Origin: Candidatus Zhuqueibacterota bacterium
GTDB taxonomy: Bacteria > Zhuqueibacterota > Zhuqueibacteria > Zhuqueibacterales > Zhuqueibacteraceae
Assembly (NCBI GenBank): GCA_022616415.1
Contig: JAKEEU010000349.1
Span: forward strand, 54,909-118,908
Direction of reading: 5' to 3'
DNA: 64,000 nt
Below are positions 7,387-15,744 of the stretch, in pieces. Positions within the stretch are counted from its first letter, which is position 1; each line of letters begins with the position of its first letter. The position numbers were made by a program, and so were the translations under genes. Below the pieces are notes generated by a model. The model ran no database searches. It saw only the letters and a program-made list of their open reading frames with translations, and was not told the origin of the DNA.

Positions 7387-7983
7387 ATGCTTTATTCTTC
7401 GAACGCCGTTGAAGCCGCCATCGAGGCGTTGAGCAAATTGCCTGGGATCGGACGCAAGTCGGCGCAACGCCTGGTGTTTTTTCTGCTCAAAGTTCCGCGT
7501 CCCGAAGTCGAAACTTTGGCAGCGGCGTTGGTGGCCTTAAAAGAAAAAGTCCGCCATTGCTCGCGCTGTTTCAATATTACCGAAGCCGACCCGTGTCCGA
7601 TTTGCACCAATCCGCAGCGTGATAGCCGCACGATCTGCGTGGTCGAAGAGGCCAACGACGTTTTGGCGCTCGAGAAGACCGGCGAGTATCACGGTTTGTA
7701 TCACGTGCTGGGCGGCGCGCTCTCGCCGTTGGACGGCATCGGGCCGGAGAATTTGAAAGTGCGGGAATTGATGCTGCGGCTGCAAAACGGTGTTGCGGAA
7801 ATCATTCTCGCCACGAACCCCACAGCCGAGGGCGAGGCTACCGCGATTTATCTGGCCAATCTGATTCGCCCGCTCGGCCCGCGCCTCAGCCGCATTGCGC
7901 GCGGCATCCCGGTCGGCGGTGATTTGGAATATGCCGACGAGATTACGCTCACACGCGCGCTCGAGGGACGCGTGCAATGGTAA
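7387..7983 (+). CDS. recR: recombination mediator protein RecR
   Basis: The 198-residue protein has an N-terminal helix-hairpin-helix 'KLPGIGRKSAQRLVFFLL', then a zinc finger with Cys pairs CSRC and CPIC, then a Toprim domain starting 'TICVVEEANDVLALE'. A Walker-B-like tail 'GIPVGGDLEYADEITLTRAL' closes the protein. It acts with RecF/RecO to load RecA on gapped DNA. Length and order of domains are standard. It closes the dnaX-ybaB-recR unit 60 bases after ybaB. Confidence 0.97.
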   Translation: MLYSSNAVEAAIEALSKLPGIGRKSAQRLVFFLLKVPRPEVETLAAALVALKEKVRHCSRCFNITEADPCPICTNPQRDSRTICVVEEANDVLALEKTGEYHGLYHVLGGALSPLDGIGPENLKVRELMLRLQNGVAEIILATNPTAEGEATAIYLANLIRPLGPRLSRIARGIPVGGDLEYADEITLTRALEGRVQW

Positions 7984-8054
7984 GGAAAATTTATTCAGCT
8001 TTTATGTAAAGTCGCTTCGTTGCTAAAAAGTAAAAACTCCAACGCATGAAAAGC

Positions 8055-8099
8055 GCCCAATGAATTTTTTATCCGTTGGTCTTAATTCATCAGTTGGGC
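8055..8099. repeat. shortened family-A palindromic element
   Basis: GCCCAA at 8055-8060 pairs with TTGGGC at the right end. The right half ATCCGTTGGTCTTAATTCAT is shared with the 2490 and 13599 elements, but most of the left half is missing. It lies in the recR-pgsA gap just upstream of the pgsA start. An apparent in-frame start at 8060 lies inside this repeat and was not used. Confidence 0.75.
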
Positions 8100-8152
8100 C
8101 GGGTTTTGGGGCCGCGTTTGGACAAAATCATTCTATCGCTCTCGTATGCATC

Positions 8153-8779
8153 ATGAGCTTTCCAAATCAACTCACAGTTCTGCGGATCGCGCTGACCCCG
8201 GTGCTGGTTTTTTTGTTGTCACGTGAGGGGCTCTCCTACCGTTACGCCTCCTTCGCGGTATTTCTGCTGGCCTCGCTGACGGACTGGTATGACGGCTATG
8301 CGGCGCGCAAATTCGGGCGCGTGACGGCGTGGGGAAAATTCCTCGACCCGCTTGCCGACAAAGTGCTCGTTCTGACCATGTTTTTTGTTTTCATGTCGCT
8401 GGGCCTCGTTCGCGGTTGGATGGTGGTTGCCATCACGGCCCGCGACGTTCTCATCACCGGCCTGCGCAGCTACGCCGAGTGGAAACGGCAGCCGATCGTG
8501 ACCAGCATGTCAGCGAAATGGAAAACCTTCAGCCAGATGACCGCGATTTATTTGATTTTGCTCTATCTGGTTGTTCTCGCGCACGCCGCGGCGGCAGACT
8601 CCAGTCCGGGATGGGTGATGTGGCTCGTGGAAAGAAAGGCAATCGACAAAATGATGTTTGCCGTCACCCTTTTGACGCTGGCGACCGGCGTGCAGTATAT
8701 TTTTGAGAATTGGCGGCACGTGCGCAATTTGATGCTCGCGTTCTATCGCGTTTTCGATCCGGGGAATCTGGCGAAATGA
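8153..8779 (+). CDS. pgsA: CDP-diacylglycerol-glycerol-3-phosphate phosphatidyltransferase
   Basis: This inner-membrane enzyme makes phosphatidylglycerophosphate from CDP-diacylglycerol. The start at 8153 gives MSFPNQLTVLRI, the usual first helix. The CDP-alcohol phosphotransferase signature D47-G-x2-A-R52-x8-G61-x3-D65-x3-D69 is complete. Several membrane helices follow. The total is 208 residues, a little longer than E. coli PgsA because of a loop near 'SSPGWVMWLVERKAID'. It overlaps pgpA by ATGA at 8776, so the two consecutive steps of phosphatidylglycerol synthesis are translationally coupled. The ribosome site is weak. Confidence 0.95.
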   Translation: MSFPNQLTVLRIALTPVLVFLLSREGLSYRYASFAVFLLASLTDWYDGYAARKFGRVTAWGKFLDPLADKVLVLTMFFVFMSLGLVRGWMVVAITARDVLITGLRSYAEWKRQPIVTSMSAKWKTFSQMTAIYLILLYLVVLAHAAAADSSPGWVMWLVERKAIDKMMFAVTLLTLATGVQYIFENWRHVRNLMLAFYRVFDPGNLAK

Positions 8780-9276
8780 GGCCGTCTCTCCAGGCCAATC
8801 TTCTTCCTCGACTGATTGCGACGATTGGCTTTATCGGATATTCTCCGCTTGCACCTGGCACCCTGGGGAGCTTGGCCGCTGCCCTTGTATTTCTCCTCTT
8901 TCCTTCGTATCTTTCAGCATGGTTTTGGATGGCGGGATTGGCGCTCTTGTTCATTGTCGCCGTGTGGTCGGCGCAACAGATGGCCGATGCAGCAGCTCAA
9001 CGCGCCGAGTCCGGCAAAGTCGATCCACAAGAAGTGGTGATAGATGAAGCGATGGGCATGGCGGTGACGCTGGCGTTTTTGCCGTTATCGTTGCAAACCA
9101 TCGGCATTGGTTTTTTGTTCTTTCGGATTTTGGACATTATCAAGCCTTTTCCGGCGCGACGCTCGGAAAAACTATCCGGCGGCTGGGGCATTGTGATGGA
9201 TGACGTGATCGCGGGAATTTATGCGAATGTGGGGTTGAGGATAATTTTGAGTTTCTGGCCATCAATTTGGAGTTGA
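8776..9276 (+). CDS. pgpA: phosphatidylglycerophosphatase A
   Basis: The 166-residue membrane protein begins 'RLIATIGFIGYSPLAPGTLGSL', the classic PgpA start, and carries the conserved acidic 'VVIDEAMGMAV' and 'FRILDIIKPFPARRSE' motifs, then 'GGWGIVMDDVIAGIYAN'. It removes the terminal phosphate from phosphatidylglycerophosphate, the product of pgsA just upstream. The start codon overlaps the pgsA stop (ATGA), which fixes the start. A short AbrB-like gene follows almost at once. Confidence 0.95.
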   Translation: MRPSLQANLLPRLIATIGFIGYSPLAPGTLGSLAAALVFLLFPSYLSAWFWMAGLALLFIVAVWSAQQMADAAAQRAESGKVDPQEVVIDEAMGMAVTLAFLPLSLQTIGIGFLFFRILDIIKPFPARRSEKLSGGWGIVMDDVIAGIYANVGLRIILSFWPSIWS

Positions 9277-9278
9277 AT

Positions 9279-9539
9279 ATGTTTCCACCAACTCAAGAAA
9301 AGAGTACAACGAGAATAGTACCAGTTGAAACTGGCTACAAAATCCAAATTCCTCTCGAATGGGCAGTAGAGTTTGGTTTGGAAAGTTCTGTTGCGGCTGA
9401 GAAAACAGCAACAGGTATTTGGGTGCGCCCATGTCGCACATTGACTTGGGATGAGGTTTTCGCTAATAAGCTTTCAATTGGAAAACAATCATTGGCGAAG
9501 GATTTGTCTGAATTGAGTGGAGATGACCTCCTCTTTTAG
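9279..9539 (+). CDS. AbrB/MazE-like antitoxin of a PIN-type system
   Basis: The 86-residue protein has an N-terminal 'TTRIVPVETGYKIQIPLEWAVEFGL' segment resembling the swapped-hairpin AbrB fold, and an acidic C-terminal tail that could bind a toxin. TTGGAG six bases before 9279 favours this start over one 12 bases upstream. Its 3' end overlaps the start of a truncated PIN gene, the usual antitoxin-toxin order. Because the toxin is broken, this is probably a solitary or decaying antitoxin. Confidence 0.7.
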   Translation: MFPPTQEKSTTRIVPVETGYKIQIPLEWAVEFGLESSVAAEKTATGIWVRPCRTLTWDEVFANKLSIGKQSLAKDLSELSGDDLLF

Positions 9540-9711
9540 TCAAAAAGTCGAACGTGGGCTCGATACAATGCTCATCGTTTACGGTCTCATTGACGGCCAT
9601 CCTGCTTCTACTGTTTGCGAACAATTCATTCGCAAACAGTGCAGGATTTTTGGTCACAGACTGGCGGAGGAAGTCACCTGCCGTAAGGAGACTCATGCTG
9701 GGGTTGCTTGA
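9523..9711 (+). pseudogene. truncated PIN-domain (VapC-like) toxin
   Basis: An ATG overlapping the antitoxin gene opens a frame reading 'LDTMLIVYGLIDGHPAS' and 'CEQFIRKQCR'. This resembles the first strand and helix of PIN toxins, where an Asp in the first motif is catalytic. The frame then ends after 62 residues without the later acidic residues. The adjacent 'EEVTCRKET' region is not PIN-like, so most of the toxin has been lost and the AlbA-type gene now follows. Confidence 0.55.
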
Positions 9712-11128
9712 AAAGCCAACGATCGAAGAAATCCTCCAACAAAAAGAAGGCCAGTTCTTCGATCGCAAGAGTGCTCGAATCGAGCCGCGCGACTTGGCGA
9801 ATCACTTGGTTGCTTTTGCCAATGCCGATGGTGGCTTTATCGTCGTCGGCATTGAAGACGATCACAAGATTACCGGACTCAATGATTATCCAACAAAGCT
9901 CAACGCTTTTCTGCAGGCGCCATGGGATTTGTGCGTTCCTGCTGTGATGACAGAGCACAAATTCATTGATTGCATCAATATTCACGGTCAAGCCGATAAA
10001 GTTCTCTTGTTTGAAATTCTGCAAAGCGGGAAACTGCATGCCAATACCAAAGACGAAGTTTACCTGCGTCTCGGTGATAAAAGCCGCAAGCTCACATTTG
10101 AAGAGCGCATGCAGTTGGCGTATGATCGGGGCGAGGCCTCGTGGGATAGTGTGCCGGTGCCGGAGTTTGAGCTTGACGAGTTGGACACGGAATTGCTCGA
10201 GCGCTACCGCAGCATGATTGGAACTTCGTTGGATGCACATAGGCTGTTGCTGGCCCGCCGTCTCGCCCAGCAAAAGGACGGCAAACTTGTTTTGAACCGT
10301 GCAGGTGTTTTGCTCTTTGCCAAAAATCCTTGCTTCTGGTTCCCGCGCGCCAATCTCAGATTGTTGCGATATGAAGGCACGACGGCGGAGACTGGACCGC
10401 GAATGAACCTGACGAAAGATATTCGTTTGGAACTGCCGTTGCCGAAATTGTTGGACGAGGCTTTTCGCATCATCGGCACGCAGTTGCGCGAGTTCACTCG
10501 TTTGGTCAAAGGCGGCAAGTTCGCAACCACGCCGGAATACCCTGAGTTCGCCTGGCAGGAAGCGATTGCCAACGCCGTCATTCATCGCGCTTACAACATT
10601 ACCGGTACGGACATTCACGTCAAAGTTTTCGACGATCGTGTGGAGGTGGAAAGCCCCGGCAAGCTGCCCGGATTGGTGCGGGTTCACAACATGCGCCGGA
10701 TTCATTTTTCACGCAATCCGCTCATTGCACGCATCATGACGGACATGGAGTACATGCGAGACTTGGGCGAAGGAGTGGATCGAATGATTTTAGAAATGGA
10801 AAAGCTTGGGTTGGAGCCGCCGGTTTTTGAAGAGTATGCTTTCATGATGCGAGCGACTTTGCGAAACAATCTGGAGAAGCGCGGTTTGAAACTACCAGCT
10901 CGCGCCGAAGTTACAGATGACTTAGCAGAATTGAACCAGCGTCAACTCGCACTTCTGGCTTATTTACGGGAGAATGAATCGGTGAGCCGAGTTGAATATG
11001 AGCAGATGTTTGGGGTAAGCGGAAAAACTGCTTTCCGCGATTTTCAAAAATTAATTAACAAAGGTTTCATTAAAATGATTGGTGATTCCAAGTTAACCCG
11101 ATACAAATTGTTTAGCGGGCAAAAATAA
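9695..11128 (+). CDS. AlbA_2 / HATPase_c_4-type transcriptional regulator
   Basis: The 477-residue protein starts at an ATG preceded by TAAGGAG. The N-domain 'EGQFFDRKSARIEPRDLANHLVAFANADGGFIVVGIED' belongs to the AlbA_2 (Schlafen-like) family. A middle region with 'EAIANAVIHRAYNITG' and 'VEVESPGKLPG' matches the GHKL-type ATP-binding domain that usually follows. The C-terminus 'NQRQLALLAYLRENESVSRVEY' is a winged helix. Such proteins are often called ATP-dependent DNA helicase-related or putative regulators; a precise function is not known. It may be accessory, given the PIN/antitoxin remnant directly upstream. Confidence 0.85.
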   Translation: MLGLLEKPTIEEILQQKEGQFFDRKSARIEPRDLANHLVAFANADGGFIVVGIEDDHKITGLNDYPTKLNAFLQAPWDLCVPAVMTEHKFIDCINIHGQADKVLLFEILQSGKLHANTKDEVYLRLGDKSRKLTFEERMQLAYDRGEASWDSVPVPEFELDELDTELLERYRSMIGTSLDAHRLLLARRLAQQKDGKLVLNRAGVLLFAKNPCFWFPRANLRLLRYEGTTAETGPRMNLTKDIRLELPLPKLLDEAFRIIGTQLREFTRLVKGGKFATTPEYPEFAWQEAIANAVIHRAYNITGTDIHVKVFDDRVEVESPGKLPGLVRVHNMRRIHFSRNPLIARIMTDMEYMRDLGEGVDRMILEMEKLGLEPPVFEEYAFMMRATLRNNLEKRGLKLPARAEVTDDLAELNQRQLALLAYLRENESVSRVEYEQMFGVSGKTAFRDFQKLINKGFIKMIGDSKLTRYKLFSGQK

Positions 11129-11137
11129 GCTTTCGGT

Positions 11138-11169
11138 GACATTGCTAGGACATTGCTAGGACATTCCAG
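11138..11169. repeat. short tandem repeat GACATTGCTAG
   Basis: Two exact copies of the 11-mer GACATTGCTAG (11138-11148 and 11149-11159) are followed by a degenerate third, GACATTCCAG. They lie right after the AlbA-type gene in the 11129-11351 gap. The remaining gap before cinA shows no gene. Confidence 0.7.
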
Positions 11170-11351
11170 GGACATCCTTAGCAAGGATCAGTATGGCTGT
11201 GGATTTTTGGTGAACGCAAGTTCTTGTTTCGTTTTTTTCAGGCCATTCTCAGGGTCATATCGGGGAAGTATCAGTATTCAGTATAGTGTGGTGAATGAAA
11301 GCTCTATTTGATAAATTGGCATCTAAGAAATAACCCTTTAGCTTAAATTTC

Positions 11352-12587
11352 ATGACCGCAGAAATCATCTCCATCGGTGACGAGTTGCTTATCGGCCAAG
11401 TCGTAAACACCAACGCCGCGTGGATGAGCCGCCAGCTCAATTTGGCCGACGTGCAAGTGAGGCACATGAGCGCCGTTGGCGACAACGCCGAGGATATTCG
11501 CCAAAGTCTCGACTTGGCGCTTTCCCGCACCGAGGTGGTTCTGCTCACCGGCGGCTTGGGGCCGACGCACGACGACATCACCAAGAAAGTCGTCGCCGGG
11601 TATTTTGATTCCGCCGAGCTGGTGATGGATGAAAAGGTGCTCGCGCATATTCGAGCGCTCTTTCAACGCCGCAATCTGCGCATGACGCCGGTCAACGAAG
11701 CGCAAGCGCTGGTGCCGAAAAAGGCGACGGTCTTGTGGAATGATTACGGCACTGCCCCCGGGTTGTTGTTCGAGCGCAACGGCCGCTATTGCGTGGTCTT
11801 GCCCGGTGTTCCGGCAGAAATGCAGCACCTCATGAACGAGCGCGTGTTGCCGTTCGTAAAGAGCAAAAATAAAAACGCAACAATTCGACATCGGACGATT
11901 CGAACCTTCGGCGTCGCCGAGTCGCACCTCTTTGAAAAATTGTCGCCGATTGCCGAGCTGGAGAAATTCGGCAAAATCGCTTTTCTGCCCCATTACGCCG
12001 CCGTCGATGTGCGCATCTCGGTTTATAGCGATGATGCCCGAGACGCCGAAGCGCGCATTCGCGCCGCCGAGGAATATATTCTCGCGCGCGCCGGTGAACA
12101 CGTTTTTGGTTTTGAAAACGACACCATCGAAGCGGCTATCGGCCGTCTACTTATCGAGAAGAAAGCAACGCTGGCTGTCGCCGAATCTTGCACCGGCGGG
12201 CTGGTGGCGCACCGCCTCACCAATATCTCGGGCAGCTCGCAATATTTCGATCGCGGCATCGTCACCTACAGCAACGCCGCCAAAGTGCAAATGCTCGACG
12301 TCCCCGAAGAAATTTTGCAGCAGCACGGTGCGGTGAGCGAAGAGTGCGCCAAGGCCATGGCCGACGGGATTCGACGTGTGAGCGGCACAACTTACGGCAT
12401 TGCCACCACCGGCATTGCCGGCCCAACCGGCGGCAGCGAAGAAAAACCGGTCGGACTCGTATGGGTCGGCGTCGCCACGCCGGATCGCGTCTTCGCGCAA
12501 AAAGCGCTTTTCGCTAAAGATCGTTTAGTCAATAAAGAACGCTTTAGTCAAATGGCGCTCAATTTGTTATATCGGGAGTTGAAATGA
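11352..12587 (+). CDS. cinA: CinA family protein (NMN deamidase)
   Basis: The 411-residue protein has the N-terminal MoCF/COG1058 domain ('AEIISIGDELLIGQVVNTNA', 'LLTGGLGPTHDDITK') and the C-terminal PncC-type deamidase domain ('TLAVAESCTGGLVAHRLTNI', 'TTGIAGPTGG'). The latter includes the catalytic-type Ser in the ESCTGG motif. The two-domain form recycles NMN and cleans up damaged nucleotides; in many bacteria cinA is linked to recA, which lies 1.1 kb downstream here. It overlaps the next gene by ATGA. Confidence 0.96.
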   Translation: MTAEIISIGDELLIGQVVNTNAAWMSRQLNLADVQVRHMSAVGDNAEDIRQSLDLALSRTEVVLLTGGLGPTHDDITKKVVAGYFDSAELVMDEKVLAHIRALFQRRNLRMTPVNEAQALVPKKATVLWNDYGTAPGLLFERNGRYCVVLPGVPAEMQHLMNERVLPFVKSKNKNATIRHRTIRTFGVAESHLFEKLSPIAELEKFGKIAFLPHYAAVDVRISVYSDDARDAEARIRAAEEYILARAGEHVFGFENDTIEAAIGRLLIEKKATLAVAESCTGGLVAHRLTNISGSSQYFDRGIVTYSNAAKVQMLDVPEEILQQHGAVSEECAKAMADGIRRVSGTTYGIATTGIAGPTGGSEEKPVGLVWVGVATPDRVFAQKALFAKDRLVNKERFSQMALNLLYRELK

Positions 12588-12952
12588 AACTTCAAGAGCT
12601 TACCCCCATGCTTTACACAGCGAACCTCAAGGAATCCGTGGAGTTCTATACAACGGTTCTTGGTTTCAAATGCGAGGCGATGAGCGACGATTGGGGCTGG
12701 GCTTCGGTCAAACGGGACGGCGTGGCGATCATGTTGGCGCTGCCTAATGCGCATATACCTTTTGACAAACCGACTTTTACGGGTTCGCTGTATCTTTATG
12801 CAGACGATGTGGACGCCTTGTGGCAGCATTTGAAGGACAAAGCCAAGATTTGCTATCCCATCGAGAACTTCGAGTATGGCATGCGAGAATTTGCCATCTA
12901 CGATAATAACGGTTACTTGCTACAATTCGGACAAGAGATTCCTGAGCATTGA
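12584..12952 (+). CDS. VOC family (glyoxalase/bleomycin-resistance-like) protein
   Basis: The 122-residue protein has a single VOC beta-alpha-beta3 pair: 'LTPMLYTANLKESVEFYTTVLGF' at the start and 'REFAIYDNNGYLLQFGQEI' at the end, with Glu/His-type metal positions only partly present. Substrate is not predictable. It is translationally coupled to cinA by an ATGA overlap. Confidence 0.9.
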   Translation: MKLQELTPMLYTANLKESVEFYTTVLGFKCEAMSDDWGWASVKRDGVAIMLALPNAHIPFDKPTFTGSLYLYADDVDALWQHLKDKAKICYPIENFEYGMREFAIYDNNGYLLQFGQEIPEH

Positions 12953-13017
12953 GCAAGCCATACTCTGGAAGTATTGGAGAAAATAACAATGAATTAAATA
13001 AGGGGAGGGTATTGCAG

Positions 13018-13590
13018 ATGGAAACACTCCGTACTTTCATCGCGTTGGACATGCCGCCGGAAATCAAAGCGGCGTTGGAGAAATATGTGCAGCCGCTCAA
13101 GTCTTTGCGCGGCCGCGTCAGTTGGGTGAAACCGCAAAACTTGCACCTGACGCTGAAATTTCTCGGCGACACGCCAGCGGATCGTATTGACGACATTGCG
13201 GCAGCACTGCAAGAAGCGGCTTCATTAGCCGCGCCGTTTTGGGCGGCGGTATCGGGCAGCGGCGTTTTTCCGAATGACGAACACCCGCGCGTGCTGTGGG
13301 TCGGCATCGACGAGAAAAGCGGAACATTGCTGAAATTGGCGCAAGCCATCGACACGCGGATGCAACAATTCGGTTTCGCAAAAGAGAAGCGTTTTTTTGC
13401 TCCGCATCTGACGATTGGCCGCGCCAAAGACGCCCGCATCGCCGAGATCGTTTGTGCACTCAAAGAAAAGCCTTTTGCAGCGATGCCGGCGCAGTTCCAC
13501 GAAATCATTTTCATGAAGAGCGAGCTGCATCCGGCGGGTTCGATTTACACGCCGCTACGCAAGCTAAAGTTAGGAAAAGTTGATCTTTAA
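13018..13590 (+). CDS. thpR: RNA 2',3'-cyclic phosphodiesterase (LigT/ThpR)
   Basis: The 190-residue 2H phosphoesterase has both catalytic motifs: HLTL in 'LHLTLKFLGD' and HLTI in 'PHLTIGRAKD'. The N-terminus 'METLRTFIALDMPPEIKAAL' is canonical, and AGGGGAGGG precedes this ATG, which sets the start at 13018 instead of an upstream in-frame codon at 12949 inside the previous gene. The enzyme opens 2',3'-cyclic phosphates on RNA. The thpR-recA neighbourhood (often with cinA) is common. Confidence 0.95.
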   Translation: METLRTFIALDMPPEIKAALEKYVQPLKSLRGRVSWVKPQNLHLTLKFLGDTPADRIDDIAAALQEAASLAAPFWAAVSGSGVFPNDEHPRVLWVGIDEKSGTLLKLAQAIDTRMQQFGFAKEKRFFAPHLTIGRAKDARIAEIVCALKEKPFAAMPAQFHEIIFMKSELHPAGSIYTPLRKLKLGKVDL

Positions 13591-13598
13591 AAATTTCA

Positions 13599-13669
13599 CC
13601 AGCGGGTAGATTAAGGCCAACGGATAAAAATCCCGCTTCGCGGGACTGGTCTTAATCTATCCGTTGGGG
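13599..13669. repeat. family-A palindromic element with inner GC hairpin
   Basis: A 71-bp element opens CCAGCGGGTAGATTAAG and closes CTTAATCTATCCGTTGGGG. The centre contains a second hairpin, TCCCGC-TTCG-GCGGGA with a TTCG loop. It lies between thpR and recA. The same layout occurs at 31969, where the inner hairpin is TCCCGCGGTGGCGGGA. Confidence 0.9.
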
Positions 13670-13711
13670 CTCTAAAACCTTTTGACACAAACAAAATCCG
13701 AGGGAGGAAAA

Positions 13712-14794
13712 ATGAGCAACGAAAGAGATGAAAAACTGAAAGCGCTCGATCTGGCTATTAGCCAAATCGACCGCCAATACGGCAAAGGTTCCATCATGCG
13801 GCTCGGCGATGACCGCGCCAGGCTAGCAATTGACGTCATTCCCACCGGCGCGATTTCGTTGGATGCGGCGCTTGGCGTCGGCGGCGTGCCGCGCGGCCGG
13901 ACCGTGGAAATTTTTGGCCCGGAATCGAGCGGCAAAACCACGCTGGCGCTGACCATCACCGCGCAAGCGCAAAAACTCGGCGGGCTCGCGGCTTTTATCG
14001 ATGCCGAGCACGCGCTGGATTCGGTGTACGCCAAAAAACTCGGCGTCGATACGGACAATCTCATCATCTCTCAACCTGACACCGGCGAACAGGCGCTGGA
14101 GATCACCGAGACGCTCGTGCGCAGCGGCGCGCTGGATGTCATCGTCATCGACTCGGTGGCGGCGCTGGTGCCCAAAGCCGAAATCGAAGGCGAGATGGGT
14201 GACGCGCAAATGGGCTTGCAGGCGCGGCTGATGAGCCAGGCCATGCGAAAATTGACCGGCGTCATCAGCAAATCGAACGTCTGTGTTATATTTATAAACC
14301 AAATCCGCGAAAAGATCGGCGTGATGTTCGGCAATCCTGAAACCACCACCGGCGGCCGCGCGTTGAAATTTTATGCCTCGGTGCGCCTCGATATTCGCCG
14401 CATCGCCTCTGTCAAGGACGGCGATACATTCACCGGCAATCGCACGAAAGTCAAAGTGGTGAAGAACAAAGTGGCGCCGCCGTTCAAAGAAGCCGAGTTC
14501 GACATCATGTACGGCAGCGGCATTTCTACCGAAGGCGATCTCGCCGACATGGCCATCGAGCTGGGCATGATCGAAAAGAGCGGCACCTGGTTCACCCTCG
14601 GCCAGGAGCGCATGCAAGGCCGCGAAAATCTCAAGCGCTTTCTCATTGAAAATCCCGAGGTGATGAAAGACCTCGACCTGCGGGTGCGCAAAGCGGTGGG
14701 GTTGATCAAAGACAATGAAAAACCGGAGGAAAGTGCCCCCGCCAAAGAGCCGGTGAAAGAAACGAAGTCTTCTCGCGCCGCCGCGAAGAGTTGA
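13712..14794 (+). CDS. recA: recombinase A
   Basis: The 360-residue DNA recombinase has Walker A GPESSGKT at 69-76, 'VIVIDSVAALVPKAEIEGE' with Walker B, loop L1/L2 residues near 'GLQARLMSQAMRKL' and 'GNPETTTGGRALKFYASVR', and an acidic/basic C-terminal tail. GGGAGGAAA precedes the ATG, fixing the start. It forms filaments on single-stranded DNA for repair and SOS induction. No obvious LexA box is seen in the 120 bases upstream; that gap is mostly a palindromic repeat. recX follows after another repeat. Confidence 0.98.
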   Translation: MSNERDEKLKALDLAISQIDRQYGKGSIMRLGDDRARLAIDVIPTGAISLDAALGVGGVPRGRTVEIFGPESSGKTTLALTITAQAQKLGGLAAFIDAEHALDSVYAKKLGVDTDNLIISQPDTGEQALEITETLVRSGALDVIVIDSVAALVPKAEIEGEMGDAQMGLQARLMSQAMRKLTGVISKSNVCVIFINQIREKIGVMFGNPETTTGGRALKFYASVRLDIRRIASVKDGDTFTGNRTKVKVVKNKVAPPFKEAEFDIMYGSGISTEGDLADMAIELGMIEKSGTWFTLGQERMQGRENLKRFLIENPEVMKDLDLRVRKAVGLIKDNEKPEESAPAKEPVKETKSSRAAAKS

Positions 14795-14804
14795 TTCAGT
14801 TTTA

Positions 14805-14898
14805 CATGTCATTCTGAAAGAATCTTTTTTCAGTCTACATCGGAATTAACTTTCTCACATCGTACCGGAATTTAAAAAGATTCCTACGGAATGACATG
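14805..14898. repeat. imperfect inverted repeat ATGTCATTC...GAATGACAT (family B)
   Basis: The left arm starts CATGTCATTCTGAAAGAATC and the right arm ends GATTCCTACGGAATGACATG. About 21 of 25 facing positions pair. It fills the recA-recX gap (14795-14930). It resembles a dispersed REP-like unit; only one copy was found in this window. Confidence 0.75.
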
Positions 14899-14930
14899 GA
14901 AGTTTTTTAAACGAGCAGGCGATTGCACTC

Positions 14931-15464
14931 ATGTCAGCCAAAGAGCCGCGAGAGGCGCTATTCGACGAAACTGTATCGCTGGACCCGCAGCAGCAACTGC
15001 GAGCGGCGCTGGCGAAAGCGTATCGCCTTCTCGCCGTGCGCGCGCGCAGCGAGAAAGAGCTTCGCGATGCGCTCGCCCGCGCCAAATTTGCCGAAGCGAT
15101 CATCGCCGCGGCTGTTGCAGACTGCAAGCAGCAGCGCTTCATCGACGACGCCAATTTCGCGCGGCAATTCATCCAAAGCCGGCTGCGCAACCGTCCGATG
15201 GGCCGCCAGCGCTTGGCGATTGAGTTGCGGCAAAAGGGCGTTGATGCAGAAATCATCAACACGGCGCTCGACGAATTTTTCTCGGAGGAAAATCAAATAA
15301 CGCTTGCGGATCAACTTGCAGAAAAGCAGCGCAAGCGCCTGGCGAATCTGCCGCCGCCCAAAGCACGGCAACGCCTCGCCGACTTTCTCCGCCGGCGAGG
15401 GTTTGATTGGGAGACGATTCAGGGGACGAGTTTTTGGAAAGAGTTATTGATGGATACCGATTGA
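14931..15464 (+). CDS. recX: RecX family regulator of RecA
   Basis: The 177-residue protein has three-helix RecX modules: 'AYRLLAVRARSEKELRDAL', 'IIAAAVADCKQQRFIDDANFARQFIQSRL' and a third in 'RQRLADFLRRRGFDWETI'. It modulates RecA filaments and follows recA directly, as usual. The last 35 residues (from about 15360) are notable: the same DNA reappears twice downstream (15981-16083 and 16510-16572), each copy ending at the start of a new antitoxin gene. Confidence 0.93.
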   Translation: MSAKEPREALFDETVSLDPQQQLRAALAKAYRLLAVRARSEKELRDALARAKFAEAIIAAAVADCKQQRFIDDANFARQFIQSRLRNRPMGRQRLAIELRQKGVDAEIINTALDEFFSEENQITLADQLAEKQRKRLANLPPPKARQRLADFLRRRGFDWETIQGTSFWKELLMDTD

Positions 15465-15489
15465 TTGAACGCTTTTCGGAACAATCGAC

Positions 15490-15744
15490 GTGAGCAAGCA
15501 CGAAAAACTGCTGACTCAAATATTACACGGCAAGTCGGATGCAAACATCCAATTTGATGATTTGTGTCACTTGTTACGTCGATTGGGATTTGAAGAGCGA
15601 GTGCGCAGCAGCCATCACATTTTTAGAAAAGATGGCGTAGAGGAAAGAATCAATTTGCAACGTGATGGCAGCAAAGCCAAAGTTTATCAAGTTCGCCAGG
15701 TGCGAGCCATCATTTTGAGATACAAGCTTGGAGATGAAGCCTGA
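15490..15744 (+). CDS. hicA: HicA-family mRNA interferase toxin
   Basis: The 84-residue toxin has the double-stranded RNA-binding-like fold of HicA with 'FDDLCHLLRRLGFEERVR', then 'SSHHIFRKDG', where the His at 42/43 is the expected catalytic position. It begins with GTG, 26 bases after recX, and its stop overlaps the hicB start by one base. HicA cleaves mRNA when unbound. It appears intact. Confidence 0.92.
   Translation: MSKHEKLLTQILHGKSDANIQFDDLCHLLRRLGFEERVRSSHHIFRKDGVEERINLQRDGSKAKVYQVRQVRAIILRYKLGDEA

Noticed and set aside
9674..10705. Minus-strand open frame opposite the AlbA-type gene
   Set aside because: No domain; the plus strand has clear AlbA_2 and ATPase motifs.
11129..11351. 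Tandem GACATTGCTAG units considered as replication iterons or CRISPR
   Set aside because: Only two to three copies of 11 bases with no spacers; no replication gene next to them.
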